Below, in pieces: positions 1-17,049 of a stretch of DNA of 64,000 nt. Origin of the DNA: Cucumis sativus. Lineage: Eukaryota > Streptophyta > Magnoliopsida > Cucurbitales > Cucurbitaceae. The stretch lies in NCBI RefSeq assembly GCF_000004075.3, contig NC_026657.2, positions 31,528,408 to 31,592,407 on the forward strand. Reading direction: 5' to 3'. How positions within the stretch are numbered: position 1 is the first letter of the stretch; each line of letters begins with the position of its first letter. The position numbers and the translations under genes are program-made. The notes beneath the pieces were generated by a model. That model was not told where the DNA came from, made no database searches, and was given only the letters and a program-made list of their open reading frames with translations.

Positions 1-2540
1 TTATACCCAAAATTTATTTTTAAGTAAAAATATATTCCAAACAATTATCAACTTTAAATACATTTGATATTCATGTGCGGTTTTAAGAAGAAAAAAAATC
101 AAACTAATATGAATTTAAAATAATTTTAAATTTATCTTCTTTTTAAATTTTGTTCGAAAAATATCACATAAAATTTTGTTCTCAATCCATATGCTTTTTT
201 TAAAAGTTAAATCTATTAATTAAAAGTATCTATTCTCATGTAATTATACTTTTTCAAATTTCTAATTAACCATTAAAATAGAAAAAAATAGAAAATAACA
301 ATTTTGACAAAATATTTACAATATATAACAAAAATTTCAAATTCTACCAATAATAGATATTGATATATACAAAGTAGTTACCATTAATCCAGAAATTACT
401 TGTAAATATTTTAATTATTTTACTATTTTTAGAATTATCTAAAACATAAACAAAAAAAATTATAATTAAGAGTTCAGTTTTAGATGTTTGTTTGATAAAA
501 ATAAATAAATAAAAAAGTCTCATTTTCACATTTATTCAAACAAATGTATACAAATAGAAATTGATACACGTAAACAAACAAATCAAAATTTAAAGTAATA
601 TTTAAAAAAATAGAATAAATTAAAATATTTACGGGCTATAGAAAAATTAATATTCTTTTATCACTATAATATAATAATGACTATTAATGATAAAATTTGC
701 TATAAATTATAAATATTTTGTAAAATTTGTGATTTTTGAAAAATTTTCTAATTTAAGAAGATATTTGGTATATGAAAACTGGAAAAAAAGGTCCAAAAAG
801 AAAAAGAAAATGGTAGCCAGCTTGCCCGTCATTCTCTTGCCACGTTTCAGGATTAGAAGGAACAAGTTATTAGGTGACAGCTAAAATTGGATGATTGGTT
901 GTAAATACTTACCGCAAATACAACGACACGTGGCCAAAGGATTGCCCGTTTGGCACGTGGTCCTTCCACGTGGACTTATAGATCACGCATTTTGGATGGG
1001 ACGTTTAATCGTATCTCTTTCTTTTCTTTTCTTTTTTCTTTTTTGGAAATAAAGGTATGTTTATTTTCTTATATATATATATATAAAAAGAAGCCAAAGG
1101 ATATCTTTTTGGCTTTCATTTTCAGGGTTTGACTGATTACTTTAGGGGCAACAACTGTTTAATTTAATTTCTTATGTTTTTATTGAATATTTAAAAAGCA
1201 CTAAATTGTTTTTAGTGCGATTGAGATTATGAGATATTGTCCCCAATTTTAGTGGAATCAATCAATCAACTCACACCAGGTTGCCCAATTCTCAAATTGC
1301 ATTATTTTAGGTCTAAAATTTGTACAATTTTATCACGTCAACCATAATTGTTCTATTCTAATAATAAATAAGTCCTGTTCAATTTTTAAATTATGGACTT
1401 GAATTGTAATTTTAAGTATGGGATAATTATAAATTTTGAGTGGTTGAAAAGCATTTGTTGGCGTTATATTATTTCCTTCGTTTGGTTTTTCTAATAATTT
1501 CTTCTTCTTCTTCTTCTTTTTCTAGAATTGATGTATTTGTGTATTTCAAAATGATGGACTTTTAAGCAATAATTTCAAATGTGCAATAATTGAAAGTTAA
1601 ATGCTTGAAAAGTGTATGGTGGAGTCATTTTTCCTTCGTTTGGTTTTTCTAATAATTCTTTTTTTTAATTATTTTAATTATTTCTTTTATATATATGTAT
1701 ATATAGAATTGAATTTATGGACTTATGAACAACTATTTCAAATGTGCAATCATTCGAAGAAATTCTTCCTTCAAAACACATTTAAAAAATAAAAGCATCG
1801 AGTTATCTAATCTCTCCAAACAAATAACACAATAAAAAAGTAGGAAGATTTGAACCTCTAATTTTAAGAGAAAAGAAATTACTCATATTAAAATACATAC
1901 TAAAAAAGTATTTAACTTCAAAAAGGAAAAGAAAAAAAATCATAGTTCAACGAAACTTAAGTAAAATAAAGTTTAGTATCTTTACTTAAAGCTACACCAT
2001 TAATTTGTTTAAACTAAAATAAAATAAAGTAAAAAGTTATTTTAAAAATCCAAAAAGACTAAAAAAAAAAAAGAAAGAAAAGTAAAGAACAAAAATGGAA
2101 AAAATAAGAAATTTAAAAAGAAGCATGGATGTTATATGGCTCAAATATACGAGAGAGGAGCAAAAAGTTGAAACCGACTTCAGAAGTTGCAACCAATAAA
2201 ATTTGAACTTTGTTTTTTCTGTTTCTCAAACCTCTTCTCTTGAAGATAAGTAGGTTTGACTACAGACTATTCTAAATTGCACGCCTAATTATGAAAATTG
2301 ACAATGGTCATGCAGAAATATTTAAAGGGCCAATATAAATTGTAGATATATTTAAATTGAAGTCGTGTTTTAATTTGGTCTTTAGACTTCAAAATTTATA
2401 CTTGACATTTAATCTTGAAATTTAAAATTTGTACGAAATTCACTATTTTTTATTAGCATTAAAATTATATTTAATAATAATTTCAAATAAAGTGATGATG
2501 ATGATAATATAGAAGAGATAATTATTAAAATGTTCAGCAA
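1..2540. other. AT-rich intergenic DNA, no gene supported
   Basis: Open frames here are short, low-complexity and dominated by Phe, Ile, Lys and Asn codons. I see no conserved domain and no plausible exon chain. The only compositional exception is a GC-richer patch at about 780-1030, which holds the G-box cluster listed separately. Pyrimidine tracts lie near 1500-1520 and a short AT repeat near 1070-1085. Confidence 0.7.
920..980. promoter_or_regulatory. Cluster of three CACGTG G-boxes
   Basis: Perfect palindromic G-boxes (CACGTG) lie at 927-932, 954-959 and 967-972, each followed by G or GG as in abscisic-acid response elements. The surrounding 250 bases are clearly less AT-rich than their flanks. 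bZIP and bHLH factors bind this core in plants. No convincing coding region starts within 1.5 kb on either strand, so the target gene is unknown. It could be the promoter of a non-coding RNA, of an unrecognised gene, or of a lost gene. Confidence 0.55.
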
Positions 2541-3575
2541 TATGATCCAGCCATTAATTGTACGAGAAAAGGAAAAGAATTAGAAAGTTAAGAGATCTAC
2601 TTTTAGGTGACTTACTTGACTTATCATATGCAAAGCCAAAGGGGTTGAAGGCCAAGAGGCATCATCATCCACATGCCATGTGTGGACTTGGAACCACCAA
2701 CCAAATAAGAGATAGCTTGGAATTCCCTGCCAAAAAGATCATTATAGAAGCTTGTTCTAAAAAACAACTTCTTAAGGTTAAAACTTATCTAAATCAAACA
2801 GTAATTGGTACAAAACTAAGATATGAAATCAATAAAATTGGAAACATAAGTATTAAAGTGAAAAAAACTTCAAACCGGAGAAAAAACCACATATCAAAAA
2901 GGTTTCATGGAAGATTATTACAATCACATATAAAATCTCTCTCCGACCCCAACTACAGTAGGTTTTCTTACAACGTTATACCAATCGCATAGCTAAGCTA
3001 CAAGGCAGAGGCTGAAATGTGGAACAGTTGCACATGACTTCAAATATTTTGCCATAACCCCACCGTGTATTTGTTTTGCTTGTTCTAGTTAAGGGACTGT
3101 TATCTTCGCAATTATTGGAAGATTTTTATTTTATTAAGAGATTATTAATTAGAAAAATGGAGAAAGAGTTTTTAACATCCCTGAGAGCAAGGACCTTCTG
3201 CATTTGTCAGAAGTGTGTAGGCCACAGCACTGTTTTTTCCTTCTGTTTGCATTAATTGTGGAAAGTTTTTAATGATATGGAGGCAAGAACAGCAACAAAA
3301 TGGTTCATGTGGTGCAAGAGTTGAAATTGACAAACAGAAAGGTAACTGGTTAGAAGGTGACAGTGGTTGGTGGGGATTGGACAACTTTTCATTGCCATCT
3401 CCTACTTTCATCAGCTGGAAAGAGGCTTGAAAATGAAGGGAGAACCTAATTGTAATGAGGTTATTGTAAAGTTTTTTTTAAAAAGTGTTAGTTATGTGAA
3501 AAGGGAGAAAGAAAGAAAGAAAGGAAGGGGGAAAAACAGTGTTAGGTCAGAGATCATGTGCTATTTAGTCCAATA
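2541..3575. other. GC-richer block, uninterpreted
   Basis: This block is less AT-rich than the DNA on either side. It holds an open frame on the + strand from 2558 to 2992 that begins with TTG rather than ATG. Its translation is basic and His/Lys-rich and matches no family I recognise. A further frame on the - strand (3172-3411) is also unrecognised. The block could be an untranslated exon, a decayed gene or a transcribed non-coding region. I do not call a protein here. Confidence 0.3.
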
Positions 3576-5481
3576 ACAAAAAAAATCCTGTGCTTTCAGC
3601 CAACCATGACTGAAAGAGAAGTGCCCTTGGTTATTAAGCCAGATATGGGATATTAAAACTAAAAAGTATCCATTAATATTCAGATCCAGATAAGAGCTTG
3701 AGATTATGATATCAATACTTACAATAGAGACCCTTTTTCATCTTTCATACTCACCTTTTTACCTGAAACAAAATAATTGAGATGCATAATCCACCTCTAA
3801 GCCAGCACAATAGGACAACTTCTACAAATTTTGAGAATCTCTCAAGAATAGATCAATCAGTTTCAATGGAGAACTCATAACAATATAATCCATAAATTTT
3901 TAAGCTTCAACTTAATTTCATTTTAGCATAAGAGTAGTAGCATTATACCTTTCCAAGTCCTTAGCAAATCTGGCTTATGGTGCCCTTGTGAACTGTTGCA
4001 AGTAATGATATAATTCCCCTGAAGTGACGATTAGGAAAACCTTCCACATAGGCAAGAAAATAGTTTGAATCTTCCTCCCATCAGCTTTTGTCAACTATCC
4101 TTAATCAGAAAATCATATAAATCATAAAATTGACCTCAATGAAGTACGAACATTTATTGGCACATGGTTATTGCCGGAGGCCTAGAGCTAATGAAACACT
4201 GCATGTACATGGTTGTAATACGACAAATAACTAAGAAGCTAAACACATATGCATGTTATGCAACTTTATGGATAGCTAGTACTACGTTTTTTGAATCAAT
4301 ACAGGGGCAATGTGAATGATATTTCTTGATATCAAAAACGAACAAATACAGGTTTTACACGTCCTTCTCTTGATAACATGTTGCCCCTTATTATCTTATC
4401 AAGTGCACTGATAATTGAATAAAAGGATTATATATGAATTCTGCAATATCAATATAATTGAACATATCAATATATGTTCACAATTAAAAAGCATGTGTAG
4501 CATTTATAAGAGTAGATGGCTGTAGTAAATAAAACAAAAAAGAAAAACACGGATGACTGTTTTCGAATAGAAGAAAAACTGTAGATGATGTTAATATCCA
4601 AAAAAAATAAAGGCAGCGATGAGTGGAGCCAGGTTGCTCTTAAAGGAAGTCATAGCTTGCAGGCAATCTATTAAGAGAAGATGAGAACCATTACAAGCAT
4701 AGAACCTGATAAGAATGTGATATCCTTTCCTTCCAGAAGCACTGAATTATATTGTTGCTCCATATCCTGTCCTTCCTTCAATGGTTATTCACGTAAAAAG
4801 TTGGATAGAAAACAATGGCTTCTGCTGGCAATTCAACACGACTGACTAAAGTATTCATGACTCTCTCAGTCATACCCACCCATCCATGTGTTCAATAAAC
4901 AAGGAAAGATTTGACACATATCTATCATTTTATCTCAGAAAATATGCAATTTATGTTCATTATCTCAGAAGATATTGAATTATTGGAGAGAAGAACTTAC
5001 GTGAAGATCTTCCATGAGATAGTGTTGTAGTCATTCTCAAGTAAAATGTTCAAACCACCATTATCAGTATCATGTCTTCAGCAAAGATATAGAACAGTAA
5101 CTGATCAGAGTAGTCCTTGTACAATAATAGAGAATAGAACCCCCAGAATCATAGTAAACAAAGAACAAGAATTAAATAGTGATAAACATTTTTCAATTAA
5201 CAGACTTGAATGCTATTTCAACTTAATTGCTCAATATAAAACAAATCAATATGGACAAAAAAAAACAATAACAGAAACAAGAAACTAACTCTCTCCCTCT
5301 GAAGCTTGTCATCTTTACAAACAGCATTAATTTCAACTTCTAACTATAGAAAAGAACATGTATTGGGCCTACTGGCCAGAAAATAAATAAAATTGGCTTT
5401 TTGGTCGGTAACTAAAATGAGGCATGTTAATAGTTAAGCCTAAAGGCTTCCCCTAATTTCAATCGTCATGCAGCTTTACAA
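3576..5481. other. Intergenic region and probable 3' UTR of the downstream kinase gene
   Basis: No coding exon is supported. The few hundred bases just below 5482 are presumably the 3' untranslated region of the kinase gene on the - strand. The rest is moderately AT-rich with no recognisable repeat. Short frames at 5046-5288 and elsewhere look random. Confidence 0.5.
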
Positions 5482-10103
<4,622 letters not shown>

Positions 10104-10106
10104 CAA

Positions 10107-10640
10107 TTTTCACAGACCTCTAAGTCCTTGACATAATCTCCCTCCCCTGAATCCAAACATACGAATTGATCCCCAAAAATCCCATCAAGAACCAAACCAC
10201 TCAATTCTAACCTCCTCAATTAGATCAAATCACAACCAATACCTTCAACTCGATTTATTTCCCAAACAACAAGAAACCGAAAACCACAAACAAATAGCCT
10301 CCAACATGAATGCAATCATTCAACACAGAAAACGCCGTGCTCTGAAAAGAAAAGAAAGATGAAAACATAGAGAGGAGGAGAAATTTGAGGAAAAGAAAAT
10401 GGAAGAAAACAAAGGAAAATGAAACCAAGTGGAGAAGGCGAGAATGAAGAAATTCTGTGAAATTGATCATCTTCTTCAATCATTCAGCGATTGAAGCTCT
10501 ACAATCGATCAACGTCCGAATAATCCTCAGAATAATCCTTCATCGACGGATCCCATTTGTGCATGCATGGCTTTGGTTCAAGCTCCTCTTCCCCATGCGT
10601 TACTTCCTTTTTTTCTTTTTCCCTTTTTTTATTACGAATG
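10107..10640 (-). other. Probable 5' leader and promoter of the CDPK gene
   Basis: On the - strand this stretch is rich in pyrimidine tracts typical of plant leaders. It lies directly upstream of the kinase ATG. I cannot place the transcription start or decide whether the leader is spliced. Confidence 0.45.
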
Positions 10641-13590
10641 AATTTTAGATATAATTTTCATAATAAGCTTGAGCAATTTTAAAAAAAAAAATTAAAACCT
10701 AACATCCATATATGCATAATTCAACTATTATAATGTTCAGGTAATTAATCTCAACCTAGCTTCAATTTTTCTTACTATATACGAAAAGTGTTCGTAGATT
10801 GGGTTGAAAGAATGTTTAGATTCAACCAAATTATTCAGTTATAAATTTGAACTTTAATACATCAATGTAAACATTTTAAATAATACACTCTTATTTGTAC
10901 CTTTCTCATTTCAGCATATAAAGTTTTTAAAATCTCTCCTTTGTTGGAACATATAAAAGTTAACATTTTGTTTTATTCCACAACCAAAATATAATGCAAG
11001 ATAGTTGATTTATGAGTACTTTAATTGAGTTTAAAAAGACAAAAACAAGTTTTTTTTTAAATGGTGATTTGTTTTATTATCTATTTACTCTTAGTTTCTT
11101 ACCATATAGTATAAAGTAAAAGAGATTAATTTTTAATCTAATTTTAAAAACAAAAACGAGACTTTATTTACTAACTATTTTGTTTTTACAAAGTTTTTTT
11201 TCTCAATAATGATTTTCTTACGTGTAATCCTTCCATTTTAGCCCAATTCCAAAACCAAAACAAAATTTTAAAATATACTTTCTTTTTAATTTTTCAAACC
11301 TAACTTGATCTTTTAAAATATTCGCAATATATAGATAAAGAAAAAAATGTAAAAGATTTAGCTAATTCTCATATGTTAACTTTCAACATATATAGTGATA
11401 GCACACTCTAACATATTAATTAATTAAAACTTCAACTTAACATTCAAAACTTAATTTAAAAAAAATTAATAAGAAATTATATTTAAAAAAATAGAACATT
11501 TAATAAAATATTTATCTTAATAGAAAAATTAAGTATAATTTTTTTATCATTTAGTAGTATGGAGTATTATAGTTTATCAAAAATTTATATATTTTTTAAA
11601 AAAACTCCAAAATTAACTTAAAGTAGTTCAAAGTTGTTATTATATTCATGAAATTTTTATTTTGGTTAAATAGGAAAATTTATTGTTTATTTATAAAAAA
11701 ATTAAATTTATTTATGATATATTCTTTTAAATAAATAAAAATTATAAAATATAACAAACAACTCCATTCAATTTATTAATAATTTAACTCTAAGTTTTTG
11801 TTATAAAAATAAATTTTATTTTATTTTTATTTAAAGAGAGGTAAAATATCTTTCTATACGTTGAAAAACACCTTCCTTGAATATCTCCTCTAAAGAATAA
11901 GATAAAACATATTCCTAGTAATTATGAATATTTTATTGAATTTCTTCTTTGTTTAACAACTCTAAGTTCTCTTAACATAAAATTCATTCTTCATACTTGC
12001 TGTTTATAAATTTATATTTTTGGTGAAAAATTCGAAGGTAGATCGATTACTTTTTGATATCTTTGTTTGTGGTTTTAGTGTATATGAAATAAGAGATTTA
12101 AAGGAAGCTTCTTCCAATATTTTGTGTGTGGATTACTTAATTTTTATTTGAAGAAATTCGTGTTACTGAAGAAATTTTTCGAAAATATCTCAGTTACCTT
12201 TTATGAAGATAGTCCAATGATTTGAATGAATATCGATTGATAAAAAATATGAATGAAATCGAGATATCGTCGTAGTTGTTTTTCAGTTTTGAAACATATT
12301 CCCATAATTGCATGTTATATTTTATTATATGAAAACTTTTGTTATAATTTAGATAAAGTTCCATAGTAAAAATTGATAAATTATAATTACATTAATGTGA
12401 TTGTTATTTTAGCGTCTAAATATCTAATTTAGGTTAGAAAAAGAATACTTTTTAAGCCGACCGCCGGCTAAGTGAAATATATATTTTAGATAATTAAAGA
12501 AAAAGACTAATTCTTTTTAATTTTTTATTTTAGGAAAACCGATTCAAATTTCAAAAGATACGCAATTTGGTTGGACGTTTTACTTTTCTAAACCAATAAA
12601 CCAACTCTCACTTGCTTCGTCTCACTATCCCCATCAATAATAATATTTAAATATATTCATATTCATACTATTTATTAACATTACCAAATCATATAATTTC
12701 ATTTTTATTTTATTTAAAGTTCTCTTTTTATTTTATTTTATTTTCTCTTTTTGGTTATATTCATTTGGATGTATCACAAAAATAAAACCTTTATTATCTT
12801 TTTTTTTTCTTATTTGGGAGATCGGCTTAGGAGAATTTTAAAAAATATTAAATAAATTAAAAGAAAACAATTTTCAATCAAAGTTGATTTTGTCAATATC
12901 TTCACTACCCTTATTTGATATTAACTTCCAAGTTTATGTGACTTTTAAAGAGAGAACTTAAAAATTCAAATGCTACTTTGGAAGAGATAGAGAGTTGGTT
13001 TTTCAAAAACTAGAATAAATAAAAAATGTCACTTTGGTTTATAATTTTTTCCTTTTTGAAAATTGGGTTTATAAACTCATTTTCATGTTGATTCGAATTT
13101 ATTAAAACAAATAAAAGAGTTTATATACATGTTGATTCGAATTTATTAAAACAAATAAAAGAGTTTATATATGTGAGATTAGAAGTTCAAACTTACTGTA
13201 CAAGTATTAAACCATCAAATTAATTATCACCTAAAAGCTTAAACAATTATATATGAATTTTGATGTTGGCAAACAAAATACACAATTTGAGTTTTTCTGA
13301 CTTATTTAAAATAATTATAGAAAATATAAATCGAAAAAGAGAAAGAACATCAGATTTATATTTTTTTTTGGGGGGTGAGAATTGAGAAAGTCAATTAGCA
13401 AACAAAATGGGTAGTGCATAATTTATTTGCATAACAAAATACTTTTTCATACCTAAAACTCTTAAATCTTCTTCAAATTGGTAAATGACCAATTAATTCA
13501 ACAAACAATCAAACACAAATTGACTTGGTACTAAAATCATATTATATTACGATCCAAACGAATAAGAAATCCATTGATTATCATTAATCA
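10641..13590. other. AT-rich intergenic DNA
   Basis: Extremely AT-rich with many homopolymer runs and no credible coding frame. A small GC-rich inverted motif (AGCCG, 5 bases, CGGCT) sits near 12455-12470. A 44-bp tandem duplication is listed separately. Confidence 0.7.
13084..13171. repeat. Perfect 44-bp tandem duplication
   Basis: Two identical 44-bp units lie head to tail at 13084-13127 and 13128-13171. Each begins CATGTTGATTCG and ends GAGTTTATATA. Identity is complete, so the duplication is recent or conserved. It lies about 500 bp upstream of the VQ gene. Confidence 0.9.
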
Positions 13591-13591
13591 T

Positions 13592-13599
13592 TATATAAA
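13592..13599 (+). promoter_or_regulatory. TATA box of the VQ gene
   Basis: The octamer TATATAAA lies 93-100 bases upstream of the VQ ATG at 13692. A start site about 30 bases downstream would leave a leader of roughly 65 bases. Confidence 0.6.
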
Positions 13600-13691
13600 T
13601 CCCAACCTCTTTCCTTCCTAATTCAAGAAGAAGATTGAAATTAAAAATCTCACCAATTTTCGAAGCCCCACCGGGAAATTGAACAGCAACA

Positions 13692-14030
13692 ATGATGATA
13701 ACTTCCGCCGCCGCAAGGAATCATTCGCAATTGCGAGGGCCAAGGCCACCGCCATTGACGGTGAACAAATCCAGCTCCACTAACATTTCCAAGAAATCAA
13801 CGAAGAATAATCCTCTTCCGATTTCGAATCAACGCCATCGCCGTTCTCCGATAATCATTTACCTTCGATCCCCAAAGGTCATCCATGTTCGGCCTGAGGA
13901 GTTCAAAAGCTTCGTTCAACGTCTCACTGGAAATCGATCCTCTGTAGCCGTCGTCGCCTCATCCTGTTCTGCTACTGGAATGATTAATGATGAGGAATTT
14001 GTATCCGTGTGCAATTGCATTCCGTCGTAG
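13692..14030 (+). CDS. VQ-motif protein (MKS1/VQ8-like)
   Basis: Small plant-specific transcriptional co-regulator of 112 aa; VQ proteins bind WRKY factors, often downstream of MAP kinases in defence, growth or plastid functions. The VQ core FKSFVQRLTG spans residues 71-80, matching the family pattern FxxxVQxLTG. An N-terminal SQLRGPRPPPLTV block (12-24) and the IIYLRSPKVIHV block (55-66) before the VQ core resemble the conserved regions of the MKS1/VQ8 branch. The stretch between is basic and Ser/Asn-rich, which fits a nuclear role. Like most VQ genes it has no intron. Two ATGs are adjacent (ATGATG at 13692); the first is used here. Which Arabidopsis VQ protein is the orthologue cannot be settled by eye. 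Confidence 0.9.
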   Translation: MMITSAAARNHSQLRGPRPPPLTVNKSSSTNISKKSTKNNPLPISNQRHRRSPIIIYLRSPKVIHVRPEEFKSFVQRLTGNRSSVAVVASSCSATGMINDEEFVSVCNCIPS

Positions 14031-14039
14031 CTTCCGCCG

Positions 14040-14720
14040 TGGATCCGTCGTCGGTTCGGGGGTTATTTGTAGGTGTAGCCGAGAGAGTGTTTCAGTACTA
14101 TCACTGATTCTCTAGTTGTATATGATTATTCCTTTGGAAAGGAAATATTATAATCGAATTGCATAATTTTGTTCAAAGTAATTTCTAATTTTGTTATTCA
14201 TAAATTCTTAATTAAATCACATCGTAATTGATTTGTTAAATTTAAATATGAAATTTGCATTTATTTAAAAAGTATAAATAATTGCTAATTAATCCAAATT
14301 TTTAAAAGGTCTAATAACAGTTTTACAAATTGATTGATTTATGAATCCAAAATTTTGTTTAGTTTTGAAAATTTATATATCAGATTAAATTTGCAATTGG
14401 CTTTTTCTTTGGAAAGAAGGTTTAGTTTATCAATTAGTAAAATTTGGTAAATAATTTTTTTCTTTTTCTATTGATGACAGTTTCTCTAAACTAAAAACAT
14501 CTCATCAAAATTAAGATTAAAATCTAATTATTTCGTTGTTATAATTAATATTAACAAAGTTCATAACAAAGACGAGATTGCTACCATTTGAATGAAATAT
14601 AGATTCGTAAGAAAAAAATCGATTGATTAATTAAAGGAATACATAACAATTATAGTCTAAAACAAAGTTGTAAAATCAAAATACATATCAGTTTTTCACA
14701 TAATACTAACTTAAAGAATT
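14040..14720. other. AT-rich spacer between convergent genes
   Basis: Contains only the 3' flanks of the VQ gene (+) and the F-box gene (-). No coding or repeat feature seen. Confidence 0.6.
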
Positions 14721-14725
14721 AAGAT

Positions 14726-15934
14726 TCAAACTCCTCTAGCTTGACGCTCATAAGTTCTTCGAAGGATCTTAGCAAGAGACTTAGGCTGAATTGAACGCTG
14801 TGGAGGGTTAAAATTCCAGCTCTTAAAATCTGACAAAAATGGAAACACCGTCGGTGCAATATTATGCCATTGTTCCAACGTCTTGTAATTGCAATCTCCC
14901 GTCACTTCATTAGAAAACTTCACTTTCGAAGGATAATCAGATAACCATGTCACCAAAATATCCGATCCGTAAAGGGTCGTAGGCATTAACCTTGAAAATT
15001 CCAACTTCTTCATCCAAAATTTTTTATGCATCACCCATAGCTCAGTCAAGGCGGTAGGGGCGAAAGGTTGATGGAACTCTCGTAGAACTCCCAACTTTCC
15101 TTCATACTCCACAAGCTCTGTACGCCATTCCCGAACACTATTAACACTAATAGCATTAACACGACTATTGTTTTCGTCATTAACTATAGTCTCTGGCATT
15201 GCAATTTTAGACCAAGTATCAGAGTAGAAATCAAAAGCAAAGATGGTAGTGTTACCCGTGAATTTCCAATGAGCTAATCCGTTAGCAAACACAGGAGCAC
15301 GATTAGAGTCAACAAATTCGAAATTCCCATAATAATCGTGTACAATATCATCCAACAGCTTCCACCTCCAAGATTTCGAATCAAAAACCTCGATTATGGT
15401 GTAGGAAAATGGCAAAGGGCGTTTAGAAGGAATTTTATCACTAGATAAACGTAAAATTTTGAAGTGGAGAGGATTTGACCGAAGAACATGCATGGCAATA
15501 TTCTTGGTAAAATATCTAGTTTTAGGAATAGGAAGTCCTTTCCATTGCTGCGTGCAAAGTTTAGTAATTGTGTATATTGACCGTTTATTGTGCCGAATTG
15601 AATGTTGGGATTCGCACAAGAGAAGACCATTCGGAGCAACAGCTCGAATTTTAGGATTGAGACCTGGGAGGAAACTCAAGGATAAATTCAAGGGTACTAC
15701 AGGAGAATCCTTGTGTGGAGAAACAAAGGACACAATGTAGTCATTGGATTTGGGTACGGGAGATTGGAGGAGGAAGCCATCAGCGATTCCAGGTTGGTTT
15801 TTGGCTATTAATGTTTTGTAGTAGGAATTGTAGCTAGAGTTGTTATAGAATTTTGAAAGGCCTTGAATTTTACCTGCTTGATTCAAATAGAAACGACTCA
15901 AAATCTCCAATACAACGTCTTCAGGAAAATCCAT
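14726..15934 (-). CDS. F-box protein with kelch-like/FBA-type C-terminal region
   Basis: Intronless gene for 402 aa. The start MDFPEDVVLEILSRF opens a short F-box (about residues 1-45) of the kind that binds SKP1 in SCF ubiquitin ligases. The rest resembles an F-box-associated domain: repeated Trp and aromatic-rich strands such as the RSWRWKLL-type segment around residue 190, and a FAFDFYSDTWSKI segment around 234-246, a hallmark of these proteins. The degraded target is unknown. Such genes form large, fast-changing plant families, so orthology cannot be inferred. The ATG at 15934 is the first in frame. No frameshift or internal stop is seen. Confidence 0.85.
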   Translation of the reverse strand: MDFPEDVVLEILSRFYLNQAGKIQGLSKFYNNSSYNSYYKTLIAKNQPGIADGFLLQSPVPKSNDYIVSFVSPHKDSPVVPLNLSLSFLPGLNPKIRAVAPNGLLLCESQHSIRHNKRSIYTITKLCTQQWKGLPIPKTRYFTKNIAMHVLRSNPLHFKILRLSSDKIPSKRPLPFSYTIIEVFDSKSWRWKLLDDIVHDYYGNFEFVDSNRAPVFANGLAHWKFTGNTTIFAFDFYSDTWSKIAMPETIVNDENNSRVNAISVNSVREWRTELVEYEGKLGVLREFHQPFAPTALTELWVMHKKFWMKKLEFSRLMPTTLYGSDILVTWLSDYPSKVKFSNEVTGDCNYKTLEQWHNIAPTVFPFLSDFKSWNFNPPQRSIQPKSLAKILRRTYERQARGV

Positions 15935-15972
15935 AATTAATCTTTAGAAAAAGAAGCACTTGAAGACTTTCG

Positions 15973-15980
15973 TTTATATA
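15973..15980 (-). promoter_or_regulatory. TATA box of the F-box gene, very close to the ATG
   Basis: On the - strand the sequence reads TATATAAA, 39 bases upstream of the F-box ATG at 15934. With the usual spacing of about 30 bases the transcript would have a leader of only about 10 bases. Confidence 0.5.
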
Positions 15981-16556
15981 AGGATTATGATTAATAAATT
16001 AAAGAAAAATATTACTTGATCCCAAAGGAAGATATTATTTTCTAAATATTCCAAGATTTATTTTATCTTGAATTAAAAGTTTTATCGTGAAAATGATTAA
16101 ATATGACAATTTTAATAGTAAAAATTACATAATTTTGATTTTCCGTTCTAACAAACTTTAACATAATAAACAATTTAATCTCAACTTATTCCATCCAAAT
16201 TATGTTTAAAAATTTAGTAACTTCGTTCTTATAATTCTAAATAGGTAGTTTCTAATGACTTTTTATTTTATTGAAAAAAACTATTACACTTGATCAGTCT
16301 AAGAAAATATAATTCAACAATTTTTCATATTTATCAAAGCTTTTTAATGAAGTCTTGTAGGGAGATTTTTATACCATATTTATATATTTTTAGAACTTCA
16401 TTAAAAGATAACATTTTGAATCAAAAGATTTTTATTTTTTGAAAAGAAATAATATCTATCAATTTTGGAAAGAAAAAAGAAACAAACTATAGAAAGCTTG
16501 TTTTAGATTTGTTCCTTTAAGTGATTTTTATTTCAAATATCAATCATTTGTTTTCC

Positions 16557-16644
16557 CAAATGATTTTTTAAATGAGATATAATATCAATGATTTTCTTCC
16601 CAAATGATTTTTTAAATGGGATATAATATCAATGATTTTCTTCC
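16557..16644. repeat. Near-perfect 44-bp tandem duplication
   Basis: Units at 16557-16600 and 16601-16644 both run from CAAATGATTTTTTAAATG to CAATGATTTTCTTCC, with a single A/G difference (GAGATAT versus GGGATAT). A weaker partial copy of the motif lies just upstream at about 16520-16560. Confidence 0.85.
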
Positions 16645-17046
16645 TTAAGTTACCGTTTGATTCTCTAAATGGTTTTTATTTTAAATATCAATAATTTACT
16701 TTCTAATTGATTTTAATAATTTGATTTTTTCAAAAAAAAAAATTTGAATTAGTAAGATAATTTAATTTATTAAAAAAATAATTTTTTAAAAGAGAAAAAA
16801 AGAACATATATGAAATAAAATTCTACCTTATTCTACCTTATTTCTTACCACTCACTCATTATCTAACAAATTTTCACCACGCCACGGTACCAACTCGATA
16901 TAATAATGTATTATAAGTTCCATTAAATTTCAAATATAATTACAAGTTGAAATAGTTTTAAATATCTCTATCAAAAAAAATATTAATTAATATTATATTT
17001 CAAAGTTTCCTCCAAATGATATGATGATCTGCCTGCTAGTAGTTTG

Positions 17047-17049
<3 letters not shown>

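Noticed and set aside
3580-3625. A miR169-like match (CAGCCAACCATGACTG)
   Set aside because: Too many mismatches, and no long pairing arm found by eye nearby.
5289-5330. miR477-like CTCTCCCTCTGAAGCTT
   Set aside because: Similarity is limited and the site lies in the probable CDPK 3' UTR without a hairpin partner.
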